64,000 nucleotides of DNA from Roseomonas gilardii (lineage in GTDB: Bacteria; Pseudomonadota; Alphaproteobacteria; Acetobacterales; Acetobacteraceae), in assembly GCF_001941945.1 (NCBI RefSeq), contig NZ_CP015586.1, positions 1 through 64,000 on the forward strand, given 5' to 3'. The position numbers and the translations under genes are program-made. Under the pieces are notes generated by a model. It did no database searches, was not told where the DNA came from, and worked only from the letters and a program-made list of their open reading frames with translations. This document shows, in pieces, positions 19,511 to 28,694 of this stretch (position 1 is the stretch's first letter; each line of letters starts with the position of its first letter).

Positions 19511-19541
19511 GTTCCATGTCGCGTCCGCTCATCCATGGAAC
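19511..19541. promoter_or_regulatory. Inverted repeat in the leader before the histidine kinase
   Basis: GTTCCATG (19511-19518) and CATGGAAC (19534-19541) form perfect 8-bp arms around a 15-nt loop, 150 bp before the kinase start. It could be an operator or an mRNA hairpin. Nothing else is recognised in 19421-19691. Confidence 0.35.
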
Positions 19542-19691
19542 GGAGGTTCCTACCATGTTGTTCCGCTACGTAAGCGTACGCGTCACCGGAATGGATCCGG
19601 CCCGGCATTGGGCGCCCGCGCTATCGCCGAGGTGTGGAGCGTAAGCCAGGGGTGTCGGCGGCTACCGTGAGACCGGAGGCGGGTGGACGGC

Positions 19692-22160
19692 ATGCCTGAA
19701 CTCGAGCGGATGGTCAGGCGCCAACGGCTACTCGCCGGTTTCGGTGAATTCGCCCTGCGCAGCGACAGCCTGGACGAGGTTCTGACAGAGGCCTGCCATC
19801 TGGTCGGTGAGGCCCTGGGGACAAAGCGCGCCAGGCTGCTCGAGATCAGCCAGGATGGCCGGTACCTCCTGGTGCGGGCGGGCGTCGGCTGGCAGGCCGA
19901 CATCGTCGGCAAGCTGCGCCTGCCGATGAGCGAGCATTCCTCCGAGACGTTCTCGATCAAAGCCGGCCAGCCTGTCATCAGCCGCGATATCCACCAGGAA
20001 GACCGGTTCGAGGTGCCCGCCTTCATGAAAGAGGCCGGGGTGGTAGCACTGGCGAACGTGCCGGTCTTCCTGCCGGGTGGGCAGCCCTATGGCCTGCTGC
20101 AGGTCGACGATATCAGGCCGCGCGACTTCGGTGAGAAGGATGCGGAATTCCTGCGCACCTACGCCGCGATCCTGGGTCCTGTGATCGGCCGCCTGCACCT
20201 GGTACACCGGTTGGGGGCAACCGAGGAACGGTTCCGTCTCGTTGTCGAGAACGCGCGGGACTACGCGATCTTCGTCACGGACGCCGAAGACCGCATCACC
20301 GACTGGTTTCCCGGAGCGGAAGCGGTCTTCGGTTGGACGGCGGAGGAGGCCGTTGGGCAATCCGGCAGTATGCTTTCCACCCCGCAGGATCGAAAGCATA
20401 GCCAGGACGCCAGGGAGATCGAGACGGCCCGGCGGGAGGGAACCGCGCCAAACCGGCGCTGGCACCTGCGCAAAGGCGGGGAACGGGTGTTCATCGACGG
20501 CATCGTCACGGCACTGAACAGCCCGGATGGTAGCCCGCGCGGCTTTCTCAGGATCGGCCAGGACGTCACCGGCCGCCACCGGACGGAGGATGCGCTACGC
20601 GAGAGCGAGGCGCGGTTCCGCCACATGGCCGACAGCGCTCCGGCGTTGATCTGGATGACCGATGCGGATGGTCAAATCGTCTTTGCCAACATGCACTTCG
20701 ACCACATGTTCGGACGACCTGCCGCGGAGATGCTGGGAGAAGGGTGGGCCGCCATCGTGCTGGAGGAGGATCTCGGGCCGTTCCTTGTGGCCTTTGAGGA
20801 AGCCTTCCGGGCCCGGCGGCCGTTCAGGTCCGAGGTGCGGGTGTATGATGCGGCGAGACGGATACGCTGGCTAAGGTGCGAGGGTGTCCCGAGGTTGGAC
20901 GACGCAGGCAGGTTCCTCGGCTACACAGGCTGCAACGTGGATATCACCGAAGTGCGGCTGGCGGCCGAGGAACTGGAACAGCGCATCGCCGAACGCACGG
21001 CAGAGCTGATGACGGTCGAGGAGACGCTCCGGCAGGCACAGAAGATGGAGGCGGTGGGGCAGCTCACAGGCGGCATCGCGCACGACTTCAACAACATGCT
21101 CCAGGGCGTCACCGGCGGCCTCGACATGGCGCGGCGCCGCGTTGCCGAAGGCCGCACCGGGGAAGCACTCCGGTACCTGGACGCTGTGAAGGATGCGGCC
21201 GAGCGTGCGGCGGGATTGACGCGCCGCCTGCTGGCCTTCGCGCGGCGGCAGCCGCTGGAGCCGAAAGCGGTGGATGCGGATGGGCTGATCGCAGGACTGG
21301 CGGATCTGATCCGCCGCACGATGGGACCCGGGATCGGGGTGGACATGCGGCTTCGCGACGGCACCGGCAGTGTGCTCTGCGACGCCAACGAACTCGAAAG
21401 CGCGTTGCTGAACCTCTGCATCAACGCCCGCGATGCCATGCCCGAGGGTGGACGGCTGACGATCGGCACGGAGGTGGTGGAACTCACCGCGGCGGACACC
21501 CTGGACGGGGAGGCACTGCCAGGCCGCTACGTGGCGATCTCGGTCGCGGACAGCGGGACGGGCATGTCGCCAGAAGTGCTGGAGCGGGTGTTCGACCCGT
21601 TCTTCACCACCAAGCCGCAGGGCCAGGGCACGGGGTTGGGGCTGAGCCAGGTCTGGGGCTTCATGCGGCAGTCGGGTGGGCTGGTGCGGATCGTGAGTAC
21701 CCCAGGGCGGGGTACCACGGTCCGGCTCCTCCTGCCGCTGCACAAGGACATGGTGCCGGAGGAGGAGCCGGAGGCGGCACCGCCGTCCTATGCCATCTCG
21801 CGTGCCACGGTGATGCTGGTCGATGATGAGGATGGGGTCCGCCAGCCGGCGGCCGACCGGTTGCGCGAACTCGGTTACATCGTGCTGGAGGCGCGGGACG
21901 GGCCGGAGGCACTGCGGATCCTGGCTTCCCACCATCCGGACCTGCTGGTCACCGACGTCGGGCTGCCGAACGGCATGAATGGGCAACAGGTGGCCGAGGC
22001 GCTCCGCAAGCAGTTGCCGAGGCTGCCGGTGCTGTTCATCACCGGCTATGCCAGCACGCCACTGCCGACGGATGCCGAGACGATCGCCAAGCCCTTCAGG
22101 CTCGATGCCCTAGCGCGGCGGGTTCAAGCACTTCTGCAGCCTGCGATTCCTTCACAGTAG
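19692..22160 (+). CDS. Hybrid sensor histidine kinase (GAF-PAS-PAS-HisKA-HATPase-REC)
   Basis: About 822 residues, soluble. Order: GAF domain (about 1-175, ending GPVIGRLHLV), PAS 1 (from RFRLVVENARDYAIFVTDAE), PAS 2 (from RFRHMADSAPALIWMTDADG), a coiled linker (EELEQRIAERTAELMTVEE), and the HisKA H-box GQLTGGIAHDFNNML with the phospho-accepting His. The ATPase domain shows the N-box LLNLCINARDAMPEGG, G1 VADSGTGMSPEV, F-box DPFFTTK and G2 GTGLGLSQVWGF. The C-terminal receiver domain (AVMLVDDEDG-like start, phospho-Asp in LLVTDVGLPNG, Lys in IAKPF) completes it. No cognate regulator gene is adjacent. ATG 19692 or GTG 19683 may start it. The signal is unknown. Confidence 0.9.
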   Translation: MPELERMVRRQRLLAGFGEFALRSDSLDEVLTEACHLVGEALGTKRARLLEISQDGRYLLVRAGVGWQADIVGKLRLPMSEHSSETFSIKAGQPVISRDIHQEDRFEVPAFMKEAGVVALANVPVFLPGGQPYGLLQVDDIRPRDFGEKDAEFLRTYAAILGPVIGRLHLVHRLGATEERFRLVVENARDYAIFVTDAEDRITDWFPGAEAVFGWTAEEAVGQSGSMLSTPQDRKHSQDAREIETARREGTAPNRRWHLRKGGERVFIDGIVTALNSPDGSPRGFLRIGQDVTGRHRTEDALRESEARFRHMADSAPALIWMTDADGQIVFANMHFDHMFGRPAAEMLGEGWAAIVLEEDLGPFLVAFEEAFRARRPFRSEVRVYDAARRIRWLRCEGVPRLDDAGRFLGYTGCNVDITEVRLAAEELEQRIAERTAELMTVEETLRQAQKMEAVGQLTGGIAHDFNNMLQGVTGGLDMARRRVAEGRTGEALRYLDAVKDAAERAAGLTRRLLAFARRQPLEPKAVDADGLIAGLADLIRRTMGPGIGVDMRLRDGTGSVLCDANELESALLNLCINARDAMPEGGRLTIGTEVVELTAADTLDGEALPGRYVAISVADSGTGMSPEVLERVFDPFFTTKPQGQGTGLGLSQVWGFMRQSGGLVRIVSTPGRGTTVRLLLPLHKDMVPEEEPEAAPPSYAISRATVMLVDDEDGVRQPAADRLRELGYIVLEARDGPEALRILASHHPDLLVTDVGLPNGMNGQQVAEALRKQLPRLPVLFITGYASTPLPTDAETIAKPFRLDALARRVQALLQPAIPSQ

Positions 22161-22229
22161 AAGACCTGGGCGGGGCGGCGGTGCTGCAGTTCCACCTGGA
22201 CTATGTCCACCATTCACAACCTACAGCTA

Positions 22230-22727
22230 TCATGCCTTTGCTGCCGCCTGTTCTGCCTTCTCCGCAAGCGTGCTGATGTATTCATCGGCCTTGTAGATAT
22301 CTTTGACAATGGATTTGAGCTTCTGCTCACCATCCTTATCACCCAGGGCCTTGGCATAGGCGGCCGCAGTACCGAACCCCGCAAGTCCGTAGTGCGACAT
22401 CCGCTGGTACTGAGCGATAATGACGAGATCGCGCATCGAGGGATCCAAATCCTCATCCAACGCGTGCTTCTTTGCTTCCGCGACCAGCCCCTCCATGCCC
22501 TTGCAGTGCTCTTTCGCAACCTTGCCGCCAGCTTGCTCCAACACGGACTTCAGTGTTTCGGTATGCTTTCTGATCCCCGACACCGACTTGTCCAACATCT
22601 CCTTCAGCTTCTGGTCGGAAGCCTTTCGGCTGAGCCCTTGCAAGACCTGCTGCATCTGCTCATTGGCAGACCATAGATCCCTCATCTCGTCGACATAGAC
22701 TTCTTTGAGGTTTTGGGACGATGCCAT
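22230..22727 (-). CDS. DUF892/YciF-type ferritin-like protein
   Basis: About 165 residues. The start at 22727 (MASSQNLKEVYVDEMRDLWS) has AGGAG upstream and gives the usual family length; an upstream in-frame start at 22796 is less likely. The four-helix ferritin-like signature of the YciE/YciF family is clear: EVYVDEMRDLWSANEQM, HTETLKSVLEQAG, then DLVIIAQYQRMSHYGLAGFG and a late KADEYISTLAEKA. These proteins are tied to general or osmotic stress in proteobacteria; iron binding is inferred. A DUF2934 gene sits upstream on the same strand, a common stress-gene pairing. Confidence 0.85.
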   Translation of the reverse strand: MASSQNLKEVYVDEMRDLWSANEQMQQVLQGLSRKASDQKLKEMLDKSVSGIRKHTETLKSVLEQAGGKVAKEHCKGMEGLVAEAKKHALDEDLDPSMRDLVIIAQYQRMSHYGLAGFGTAAAYAKALGDKDGEQKLKSIVKDIYKADEYISTLAEKAEQAAAKA

Positions 22728-22883
22728 TCCTATGTTCTCCTGTGCCAATCCAACAGCATACCTTGCGAGCAGAAGCGATTTTCCCCAGCGGGCCACAAGA
22801 CTTGGGCTGGTATCGGACTTGGCTCTTTCAGGGACAAAGCGAACTCGCGTTACCAGAATCCATGGTAGCCATAGGGTAGGACC

Positions 22884-23087
22884 CTAGGTTTCAGGCCGCT
22901 CGATTGCCGTATCCGTACTGATGTTCGGGCTTGTCAGGGGATCCCCCTCCGGGGAAGCGTCCAAGGATCTCCTGGCCGCGTACCAGAAGTCTTTTTCTTG
23001 TCCTTCCGGGCATCCAGCCTCCTCCCATAATTTGTAAGCCAGGTCGCGGATAAGCCGCTCCCGCTCCTCACGATCGCTTTCGGACAT
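22884..23087 (-). CDS. DUF2934 domain protein
   Basis: A 67-residue protein. The start at 23087 (MSESDREERERLIRDLAYKL) follows GGGAGGAG, favouring it over 23135. The motif IRDLAYKLWEEAGCPEGQEK followed by DFWYAARR is the DUF2934 signature. The function is unknown; members occur in rhizobia and acetic-acid bacteria near stress genes. It precedes the DUF892 gene on the same strand with a gap of about 155 bp. Confidence 0.75.
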   Translation of the reverse strand: MSESDREERERLIRDLAYKLWEEAGCPEGQEKDFWYAARRSLDASPEGDPLTSPNISTDTAIERPET

Positions 23088-23663
23088 ACTGGTACTCCTC
23101 CCAGTGTAAACGAGGCTGTCGGCGCGCCCCTGCACTGGCCAGAAACGAGGTGGCTACGATGTCGGCTGCATTTCTTCGTTGTTGATCCAGATCATTTGTT
23201 CCGGAGTGCTAATCGCGCTGTCGGAATGGCCTACGCGGTTCTGGCGCGGGGTTGAGGTATGGGTCAGCATGGAGCGGCTGAGTTGGCGCTTCTGAGATGC
23301 GGCGTGACGGCCGGTCAGGACTAGGCCAGATTGATCCCCTATGCTGGCTGAAGCGACGCTCGAGGCAACCATTGTCTGGGCCCTAGTCCGATAATGCCGT
23401 GATGATGGCACGGATCAGGCCGAGTGGGTGCGGTGGGCACGTCAGTATTCGCGGGTGGCGCAGACGGCTTCAGGCCAGTGACTTCGCTTTCACATGATCC
23501 ACATTCGGACATGCTGGTCCCGGCCGACAGATTGGGAACGTTGCCCTGGTCCCCAGGGAGCATTTCCACGGGAGTCTTGCTCACCTCTCGCAGGCGTCTA
23601 CCGGCTTGGTGCTCCCGGCCGGCCCTGGCCACCCGGCGCATGAACCCGGCGCCGTCGCGACCG
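23088..23663. other. Non-coding stretch
   Basis: No reading frame here has convincing coding character or a recognisable family. Base composition is mixed, and no repeat, terminator or RNA gene was recognised. It marks the junction between the stress genes and a leftward cluster of unknown genes. Confidence 0.4.
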
Positions 23664-24200
23664 TCAGCGCCCGGCGCCGGGCCTCGTATCCTCCTCCAGC
23701 ACCTCGCTGACGCTCAGGCTGCCGCTGATCCGCCCGCGCCGCGCCAGCACGGCCACGGGCGTGCCCGGCCGCAGCGCCTCGTAGCGTCCGGGCCGCACCG
23801 GAGCGCAGGGGGCCTGGTCCCCGATGCGCAGGCACACGGTGTAGCGCTCGGGCTCGTGGTCCGGCACCACCGCGGTGCTGACCTGGCCGTTGGCCGAGAT
23901 CACCGGCGCCACCGTCATGCCGGAAGAGGCCGGCCGCCAGCTCCGGCCGAGCACCACCCCCTCCAGACGCTCCACGGGCCGCAAGGCGAAGTCCGCCAGC
24001 GTGAAGGCCAGCCACCAGGCCAGCGCCGCGGTGCCGATGGCCAGCAGCCACAGCGTGGCGCTGAGCAGCACCATCGGGAAACGCGGCTCCCCCGGCACCC
24101 GGGGCCGCAGCAGCGCCATCCAGGGATCGAGGAACACCCCCGCCAGCCACGAGGGCTCGCGCAGACCCTGCCCTGTCCCGCCGGATCCATGCCCGCTCAA
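23664..24200 (-). CDS. Membrane-anchored hypothetical protein
   Basis: A protein of 178 residues, assuming TTG 24200, which overlaps the upstream gene's stop (TTGA) and has GGGAGG in front. One or two membrane helices (LLSATLWLLAIGTAALAWWL) follow a short N-terminus. The remainder is a probable periplasmic beta-rich domain (TVAPVISANGQVSTAVVPDH, YTVCLRIGDQAPCAPVRPG, GTPVAVLARRGRISGSLSV). The family is not recognised. It is last in a leftward set with two other unknown genes, which resembles the small membrane proteins of integrating elements, but this is inference. Confidence 0.55.
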   Translation of the reverse strand: MSGHGSGGTGQGLREPSWLAGVFLDPWMALLRPRVPGEPRFPMVLLSATLWLLAIGTAALAWWLAFTLADFALRPVERLEGVVLGRSWRPASSGMTVAPVISANGQVSTAVVPDHEPERYTVCLRIGDQAPCAPVRPGRYEALRPGTPVAVLARRGRISGSLSVSEVLEEDTRPGAGR

Positions 24201-24502
24201 GTCGCCTCCCAGAGCCTGCCCGAGGTGCCGCAATGGCCCTCGCGCTCGTTGCCACGTTCGATGGCGCACAGCACGAAGTCCAGCGGATCCGGCATCGTTG
24301 GCTCGCCGGTGACCAGATGATCGGCCAGCGGCGGCAGCGGTGCGGGCTGGACCCGGGGATGCAGGCAGCAGGCCAGCCGCCAGGCCTCGCGCGCGCTGCG
24401 CGGCGAGGGCAGGCCGCACAGCGTCCACAGGTCCAGCCGGGCGTGCCGGCAGTCCCGGCACAGCCGGGGCGGCCGGGCGGAAACGTCGGACTCCCCGGCC
24501 AT
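24197..24502 (-). CDS. Small Cys-rich hypothetical protein
   Basis: A 101-residue protein starting at 24502 (MAGESDVSARPP). The segment RLCRDCRHARLDLWTLCGLP contains a CxxC pair and a later Cys that may bind zinc, with another Cys pair around CCLHPRVQP and CAIERGNEREGHCG. No homologous family is recognised with certainty. It overlaps the downstream membrane-protein start and follows the HARP-like gene by about 22 bp, so the three are probably co-transcribed. Confidence 0.55.
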   Translation of the reverse strand: MAGESDVSARPPRLCRDCRHARLDLWTLCGLPSPRSAREAWRLACCLHPRVQPAPLPPLADHLVTGEPTMPDPLDFVLCAIERGNEREGHCGTSGRLWEAT

Positions 24503-24524
24503 GGTCACCCTCCCTCCTCCTGCC

Positions 24525-25076
24525 TCAGGAGCCGACCACGAAGACCGAGGTCCGGTCGGCCCGCTCCTGGTGGGTGGCCAGGCGCACGCTGACCCAGACG
24601 CCGGGTGCGCCTTCCCATTCCCGCAGGTGCGGCCCATGCTCGTCCAGCAGGTCGTCACTGAGCACAGGTCCCGGGCTCACTTCCGCCGCCACCTCGTTGG
24701 CCGGCCGGTCCGGCCACTGGATCAGGTCGCCCACCTGGGGATGCTGCTCCTGCGGGAACAGGTAGGTGGTGGTCTCGGGCGTCTCGGTGCGCGTCTCGGG
24801 CAGGCGGTCGATCACCAGCCGCGCCATCTCGGGCAGCGCCTCGAAGAGGTTGAGCGTGTCCTCCTCGCCCACCGTCCAGACCTTCTGCTTCGGGTTCCAG
24901 CGCGCGCTGCGGACCCGCAGCTTGAACAGCGCGATGACGGCCGGGTCGTAGCGGAACCCGACCTCGAAATAGTGGCGCCTGCGCACCTGCACGCCCGGCA
25001 CGCTGCGCGGTTCCGGCTCGGGGCGGCGCGCCGCGTCTCCGGGCCGCGGCGCCTCGCTGGTGTGATCCTCGTCCAT
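24525..25076 (-). CDS. Hypothetical protein with HARP-like segment
   Basis: A 183-residue protein, the first gene of the leftward set. The segment FEVGFRYDPAVIALFKLRVR followed by SARWNPKQKVWTV matches the pattern of HARP domains (FxYDPxxIxLFK...RRWDPxxKxW), which bind forked or annealing DNA in SMARCAL1-type helicases and also occur alone in mobile-element proteins. The remainder is acidic and unrecognised. It is transcribed divergently from the XRE regulator at 25167 across a region with a palindromic operator. A DNA-related role is inferred. Confidence 0.5.
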   Translation of the reverse strand: MDEDHTSEAPRPGDAARRPEPEPRSVPGVQVRRRHYFEVGFRYDPAVIALFKLRVRSARWNPKQKVWTVGEEDTLNLFEALPEMARLVIDRLPETRTETPETTTYLFPQEQHPQVGDLIQWPDRPANEVAAEVSPGPVLSDDLLDEHGPHLREWEGAPGVWVSVRLATHQERADRTSVFVVGS

Positions 25077-25143
25077 GGGTCCTGTGGTCCTGCATGATGG
25101 GTGTGACGACCTGGAGACGTGATGGAGCAGGACACATGTAGCC

Positions 25144-25162
25144 TATCGTCATAGGGACGATA
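25144..25162. promoter_or_regulatory. Palindromic operator between divergent genes
   Basis: TATCGTC-ATAGG-GACGATA is a perfect 7-bp inverted repeat with a 5-bp centre. It lies 4 bp upstream of the XRE gene (GTG 25167) and 68 bp upstream of the leftward gene start at 25076, as expected for an autoregulating XRE repressor. Confidence 0.6.
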
Positions 25163-25166
25163 AGCC

Positions 25167-25583
25167 GTGGAATCACCGTGCGTGGACCTTCGGTCCGTCG
25201 CACGCCTCCCTGCGGCGATGGAACGGACGAAACGCGCCCCCGGGAGGACCGGGCCGGCACAACCACAGCCCGTGCTGGCGCGTGTCCCGCGCCGGCCGCG
25301 CCGGCCGCTGCCGGAGCCGGAGGTGCCGGCCGGGGCGAAGGATCCGAGGATCGTCCTGGGCGAGCGGGTGAACGCCCTGCGGGTGGCCCTTGGCCTCAGC
25401 CAGGAGGACTTCGCCGGCCGGGTGGGGCTGGACCGGACCTATGTGAGTGGCATCGAGCGGGGCCTGCGCAACCCCACCCTGCTGGTGCTGCTGCGCCTGG
25501 CGCAGGCGCTCGAGGTCCCGGTCACCGAGTTGCTGGAGGAGACGCAGGAGCGGAAGGGAGAGCGGCCGCCCGCGAAGCGCTGA
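25167..25583 (+). CDS. XRE-family helix-turn-helix regulator
   Basis: 138 residues if GTG 25167 is used, about 121 if ATG 25218 is used. The C-terminal half is a clean Cro/C1-type HTH: LGERVNALRVALGLSQEDFA, then GRVGLDRTYVSGIERGLRNP and LLRLAQALEVPVTELL. The N-terminal 60 residues are Pro/Arg-rich and of low complexity. It probably represses itself and the divergent set through the palindrome at 25144-25162. Regulators like this are common in plasmid and ICE maintenance regions. Confidence 0.82.
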   Translation: MESPCVDLRSVARLPAAMERTKRAPGRTGPAQPQPVLARVPRRPRRPLPEPEVPAGAKDPRIVLGERVNALRVALGLSQEDFAGRVGLDRTYVSGIERGLRNPTLLVLLRLAQALEVPVTELLEETQERKGERPPAKR

Positions 25584-25609
25584 GGCACTTCCCATCACAA
25601 CCGGCACGG

Positions 25610-25643
25610 AAAGCGGGCGAGGCACATGGCCTCGTCCCGCTTT
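25610..25643 (+). terminator. Stem-loop after the XRE gene
   Basis: AAAGCGGG-c-GAGGC pairs with GCCTC-g-tCCCGCTTT, 27 bp past the stop codon. It is a strong hairpin ending in TTT, a likely intrinsic terminator. Confidence 0.65.
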
Positions 25644-26348
25644 GCCGGCCCCGGCCATGACCCGCCGGGAGGGCGGGGCGCCGGCTCCGGTGAGGGAGGG
25701 CACCGTCATTGCCTGACGCCCGCTACGACACTGAGGTAGGTCGTCCTTGCTGCATCGCAACAGGCCGGTGCACGCCTCTGGTGCGGCAACCCGCACTTTG
25801 CTGGGGAAGCCTCGCATTTCATTCCGATTTGCTATTGAAAATGCAGGCCCCACTTCCCATATGAGTGGAGGTGAAGCCGGGAGCCTGTCTGTTGCTCTCC
25901 GCCTTCCGGGCGCCTGTCGCCCCCTCTTCCTCATCCCATCCTCATCCTGGCGGACCGATGCGCGCGCCTCCTGGCAGCGCGTTGGTCCTGGACCGCGCAT
26001 CCGGCACTGAGCCGGCCGTCTTCTGCGAACCTCCTGCCCTGCCAGCGGTGGCAGCCCGATGACCGGGACGGGCCGCCCGGCGCCGCCCCTCACCCTGGGC
26101 CGTGCGCCGGCCCCGCCGCGTGCGCGCGGCGGATCTCTCGTTTCCCCTGCTTGCCTTCTCTTCTCCCGGCTTCACCACGCCTTCTCCCGATCCGCCTTCG
26201 CGGATCTCCGGTGATCACCGGCGGGGGCGCCACACCATCGTGCCCCCCTTTCCCCCTTCGTCCCGTTGTCCCCGGCCGGTCTCGGCAGCTCCCAAGCCGA
26301 CCGTCGCGGCCCTTGAGCAAGGCCGAAACCACCCTCCAGGACACCACG
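25644..26348. other. Intergenic stretch of about 700 bp
   Basis: No gene is supported. Reading frames on the plus strand here are Pro/Ser/Arg-rich and look like chance frames of GC-rich DNA. A short AT-richer patch near 25800-25860 may hold a promoter. Confidence 0.4.
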
Positions 26349-26906
26349 ATGCTATTCAGCACCGACGTTCCCGACCACGAGGCCCGGCGCCGGCGGGCCC
26401 GGCTCTTCCGGCTCTTCGCCGCCCAGCTCCTGCCCACGGTGGCGGAGGCCAGCGATGCAGCCCTTCCGGCCGCGGCGGAGTTCGAGCGCCTGCACCGGCG
26501 CCTCGATGTCCTCGAGCGCCACATGGCCGACCTGATGTTCCTCCAGCTGTCCGCGCAGGACCTCCTGCTGGGCAAGCGGCGGGACTTCTCGGCCCGCAGC
26601 CGCGAGCTCATCGTCGCGGCCCTGCGCCGGGCGCCCTACCGGGGCCTCTGCCCCTGCTGCGGCCACGAGCCCGTGCTCGACGCGGCGGGCCTGCCGCTGG
26701 CGGAGGCCGAGTTCGACCATGCCTTCCACCGCGGGCTGAACCGGCCCGAGCATGGCTGGCTGATCTGCCGGCCCTGCCACCGCGAGATGACCCATGGCGG
26801 CTATCTCGCGCGCTTCTCGCGCATCCACCAGTTCCGCGCCTTCCAGGGCGCGGTGCTGGCCGAGCGGGACCGATCCCGGGCCCGGCCCGCGGACGCCCCG
26901 TCCTGA
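26349..26906 (+). CDS. HNH-like zinc-binding protein, possible nuclease
   Basis: A 185-residue protein from ATG 26349 (MLFSTDVPDHEARRRRARL); frames extending upstream are Pro/Ser-rich and rejected. The N-terminal half is helical. The C-terminal half has CPCCGHEP, then AEFDHAFHRGLNRPEHGWLI and CRPCHREMTHGGY. This two-Cys, DH, two-Cys-His spacing resembles an HNH fold, though the last catalytic position is uncertain. A terminator follows within 25 bp. A DNA-cleaving role in mobile-element biology is possible but unproven. Confidence 0.55.
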   Translation: MLFSTDVPDHEARRRRARLFRLFAAQLLPTVAEASDAALPAAAEFERLHRRLDVLERHMADLMFLQLSAQDLLLGKRRDFSARSRELIVAALRRAPYRGLCPCCGHEPVLDAAGLPLAEAEFDHAFHRGLNRPEHGWLICRPCHREMTHGGYLARFSRIHQFRAFQGAVLAERDRSRARPADAPS

Positions 26907-26928
26907 CGCTGGCGCCCGCCAGCAAAGT

Positions 26929-26960
26929 AAAGCCCCCGGTCTTGAGGCCGGGGGCTTTTT
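26929..26960 (+). terminator. Rho-independent terminator
   Basis: AAAGCCCCCGG-tcttga-GGCCGGGGGCTTTTT: a GC-rich stem with a run of T, 23 bp after the stop codon at 26906. Confidence 0.9.
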
Positions 26961-27038
26961 GCATTTCCGCGCGGGCAGGATCAGCCTCGGCCGAACCTGC
27001 TTCCTTGCGTCTGGCGTAGCACCACCACTCTCGCGACG

Positions 27039-28619
27039 TCAGCGCTTCTCCACGTTCCAGAACACCATGATCGGTGCCGCCAGCACCGGCGACACGCTCG
27101 CGCGCCGCGCATAGGGCTGGTCGTATTGGCCAAGCACGCGATAGGGCTGCATCTCCGCCAGCCGGCGATGCAGCGCTTCCGTGGCCTCAGCGCGAGCGGT
27201 GTCGTCCCGGGCATCCACCACGGCTGCCCGCAGCCGCTCCGCCTCCGCATCGCAGGGCCAGCCGACCCAGCCCCGGGCACAGCCCATGTTGGTGCCGATA
27301 TTGGTCACCGGACTCTGCATCGTCGGGCCGGAAGCGGAGGTGATGAACATGTCCCATCCGCCCTTGTCGTTGGTCTCGCGGTTCTGCAGCCGCGTCGACA
27401 CGGCGCCCCAATCGGTGAACTGCAGATCCACGTTGATGCCGCCCCGGGCCAGGGACTGCGCCGCCACCTCCGCCATGCGCCCCATATACGGGATCTCATG
27501 GGTGGAGATCAGGACCACCTTCTCCCCGCGATATCCCGCGTCCGCCAGCAGCCGCTTCGCCGCCTCCACATCCGTCCGGCCGAAGCGTTCGGCGCCGGCT
27601 TCCGTGCCATTGGGGCTGCCGCATACGAAATAGGAGTTGCAGCGCTTCCAGAAGCGTTCGTCGCCGAAGCCGGCGGCCAGGAAGTCGCCCTGATCGGTCA
27701 GCAGGGCCATCGCCTGGCGCACGCGCGGGTCGCTGAAAGGCCGATGCAATTGGTTGGGCCGCAGCAGGGCCTGGTTCGGCAGGCTGCTGTAGTTCTGAAC
27801 CTGGATCCCGCGGGCGCGCTCGATCGACGGGATGAGGTCCTGGGCCGGCTGTTCCCAGATATCGATCTCGCCGGTCTGCAGGGCCGCCGCGGCGGTCGCG
27901 GGATCCGGCAGGATATGCCATTCTACGCGATCGACCTTCACCACGCGTCCGCCGGCCAGGCCGTCCGCCGGTTCCCGACGTGGCACGTAATCCGGATTGC
28001 GGTCATAGACGACGCGGGCCCCCGGCTGCCATTCGCCCCGGTTGAACCGGAAAGGGCCCGAGCCGATGGTGGTGGTGACCGCCTTGAACGGATCGGTGGC
28101 CGCATCGGCTTCCCGCATCACCACGGGAATGTAGCCCACCGCGGATCCCAACGCGAAGGGCACCAGCCCCATGGGCCGGTGCAGCCGCAGCACCAGGGTA
28201 CGCTCATCCGCCGCCTCCAGCGACGAGACATATTCCTTCAGCTTGCCACCCAGGGTGTCGCGCGCCATCCAGCGGTTCAGCGAGGGGATGACGTCGCGCG
28301 TGGTCACCGCCTGACCGTCATGGAAGCGCAGCCCATCGCGGAGATGGAAGGTCCAGCTCAGCCCATCTTCCGACTGCTCGAAGCGATCCACCATCTGTGG
28401 CCGGGGGATCAGCTTCGAATCCCAGGCGAAGAGCGACTCATAGATCATCAGCCCGTGCATGCGGGTGATGACGATCGACGCCGATACGGGATCGAGGTTG
28501 CGCAGATCGGCATGCGGCGCGACGCGCAGCACGCGGTCGGCCGCCGGCTGCGCCGCTGCCGGCATGGCAAGGGCCAAGGGCGCGCACAGGGCGAAACATT
28601 GGACGATCTTCTGCCGCAT
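27039..28619 (-). CDS. ABC transporter substrate-binding protein, family 5 (peptide/opine type)
   Basis: A 526-residue protein starting at 28619 with a signal peptide (MRQKIVQCFALCAPLALAMP, then AAAQPA as cleavage site). SBP family 5 features include YESLFAWDSKLIPRPQMVDR, SWTFHLRDGLRFHDGQAVTT (the family signature) and RQAMALLTDQGDF. It would bind a peptide or related solute in the periplasm and deliver it to an ABC permease. No permease or ATPase gene is adjacent, so it is an orphan or was separated by the mobile module that ends at 28695. A start at 28682 would spoil the signal peptide. Confidence 0.88.
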   Translation of the reverse strand: MRQKIVQCFALCAPLALAMPAAAQPAADRVLRVAPHADLRNLDPVSASIVITRMHGLMIYESLFAWDSKLIPRPQMVDRFEQSEDGLSWTFHLRDGLRFHDGQAVTTRDVIPSLNRWMARDTLGGKLKEYVSSLEAADERTLVLRLHRPMGLVPFALGSAVGYIPVVMREADAATDPFKAVTTTIGSGPFRFNRGEWQPGARVVYDRNPDYVPRREPADGLAGGRVVKVDRVEWHILPDPATAAAALQTGEIDIWEQPAQDLIPSIERARGIQVQNYSSLPNQALLRPNQLHRPFSDPRVRQAMALLTDQGDFLAAGFGDERFWKRCNSYFVCGSPNGTEAGAERFGRTDVEAAKRLLADAGYRGEKVVLISTHEIPYMGRMAEVAAQSLARGGINVDLQFTDWGAVSTRLQNRETNDKGGWDMFITSASGPTMQSPVTNIGTNMGCARGWVGWPCDAEAERLRAAVVDARDDTARAEATEALHRRLAEMQPYRVLGQYDQPYARRASVSPVLAAPIMVFWNVEKR

Positions 28620-28694
28620 GGATGCCACTCTCCCGGTTTGCCGAAATTGCAACACCCGCGCAGGGACAAAGCAAGCCGTCACGGACTGCCCTCC

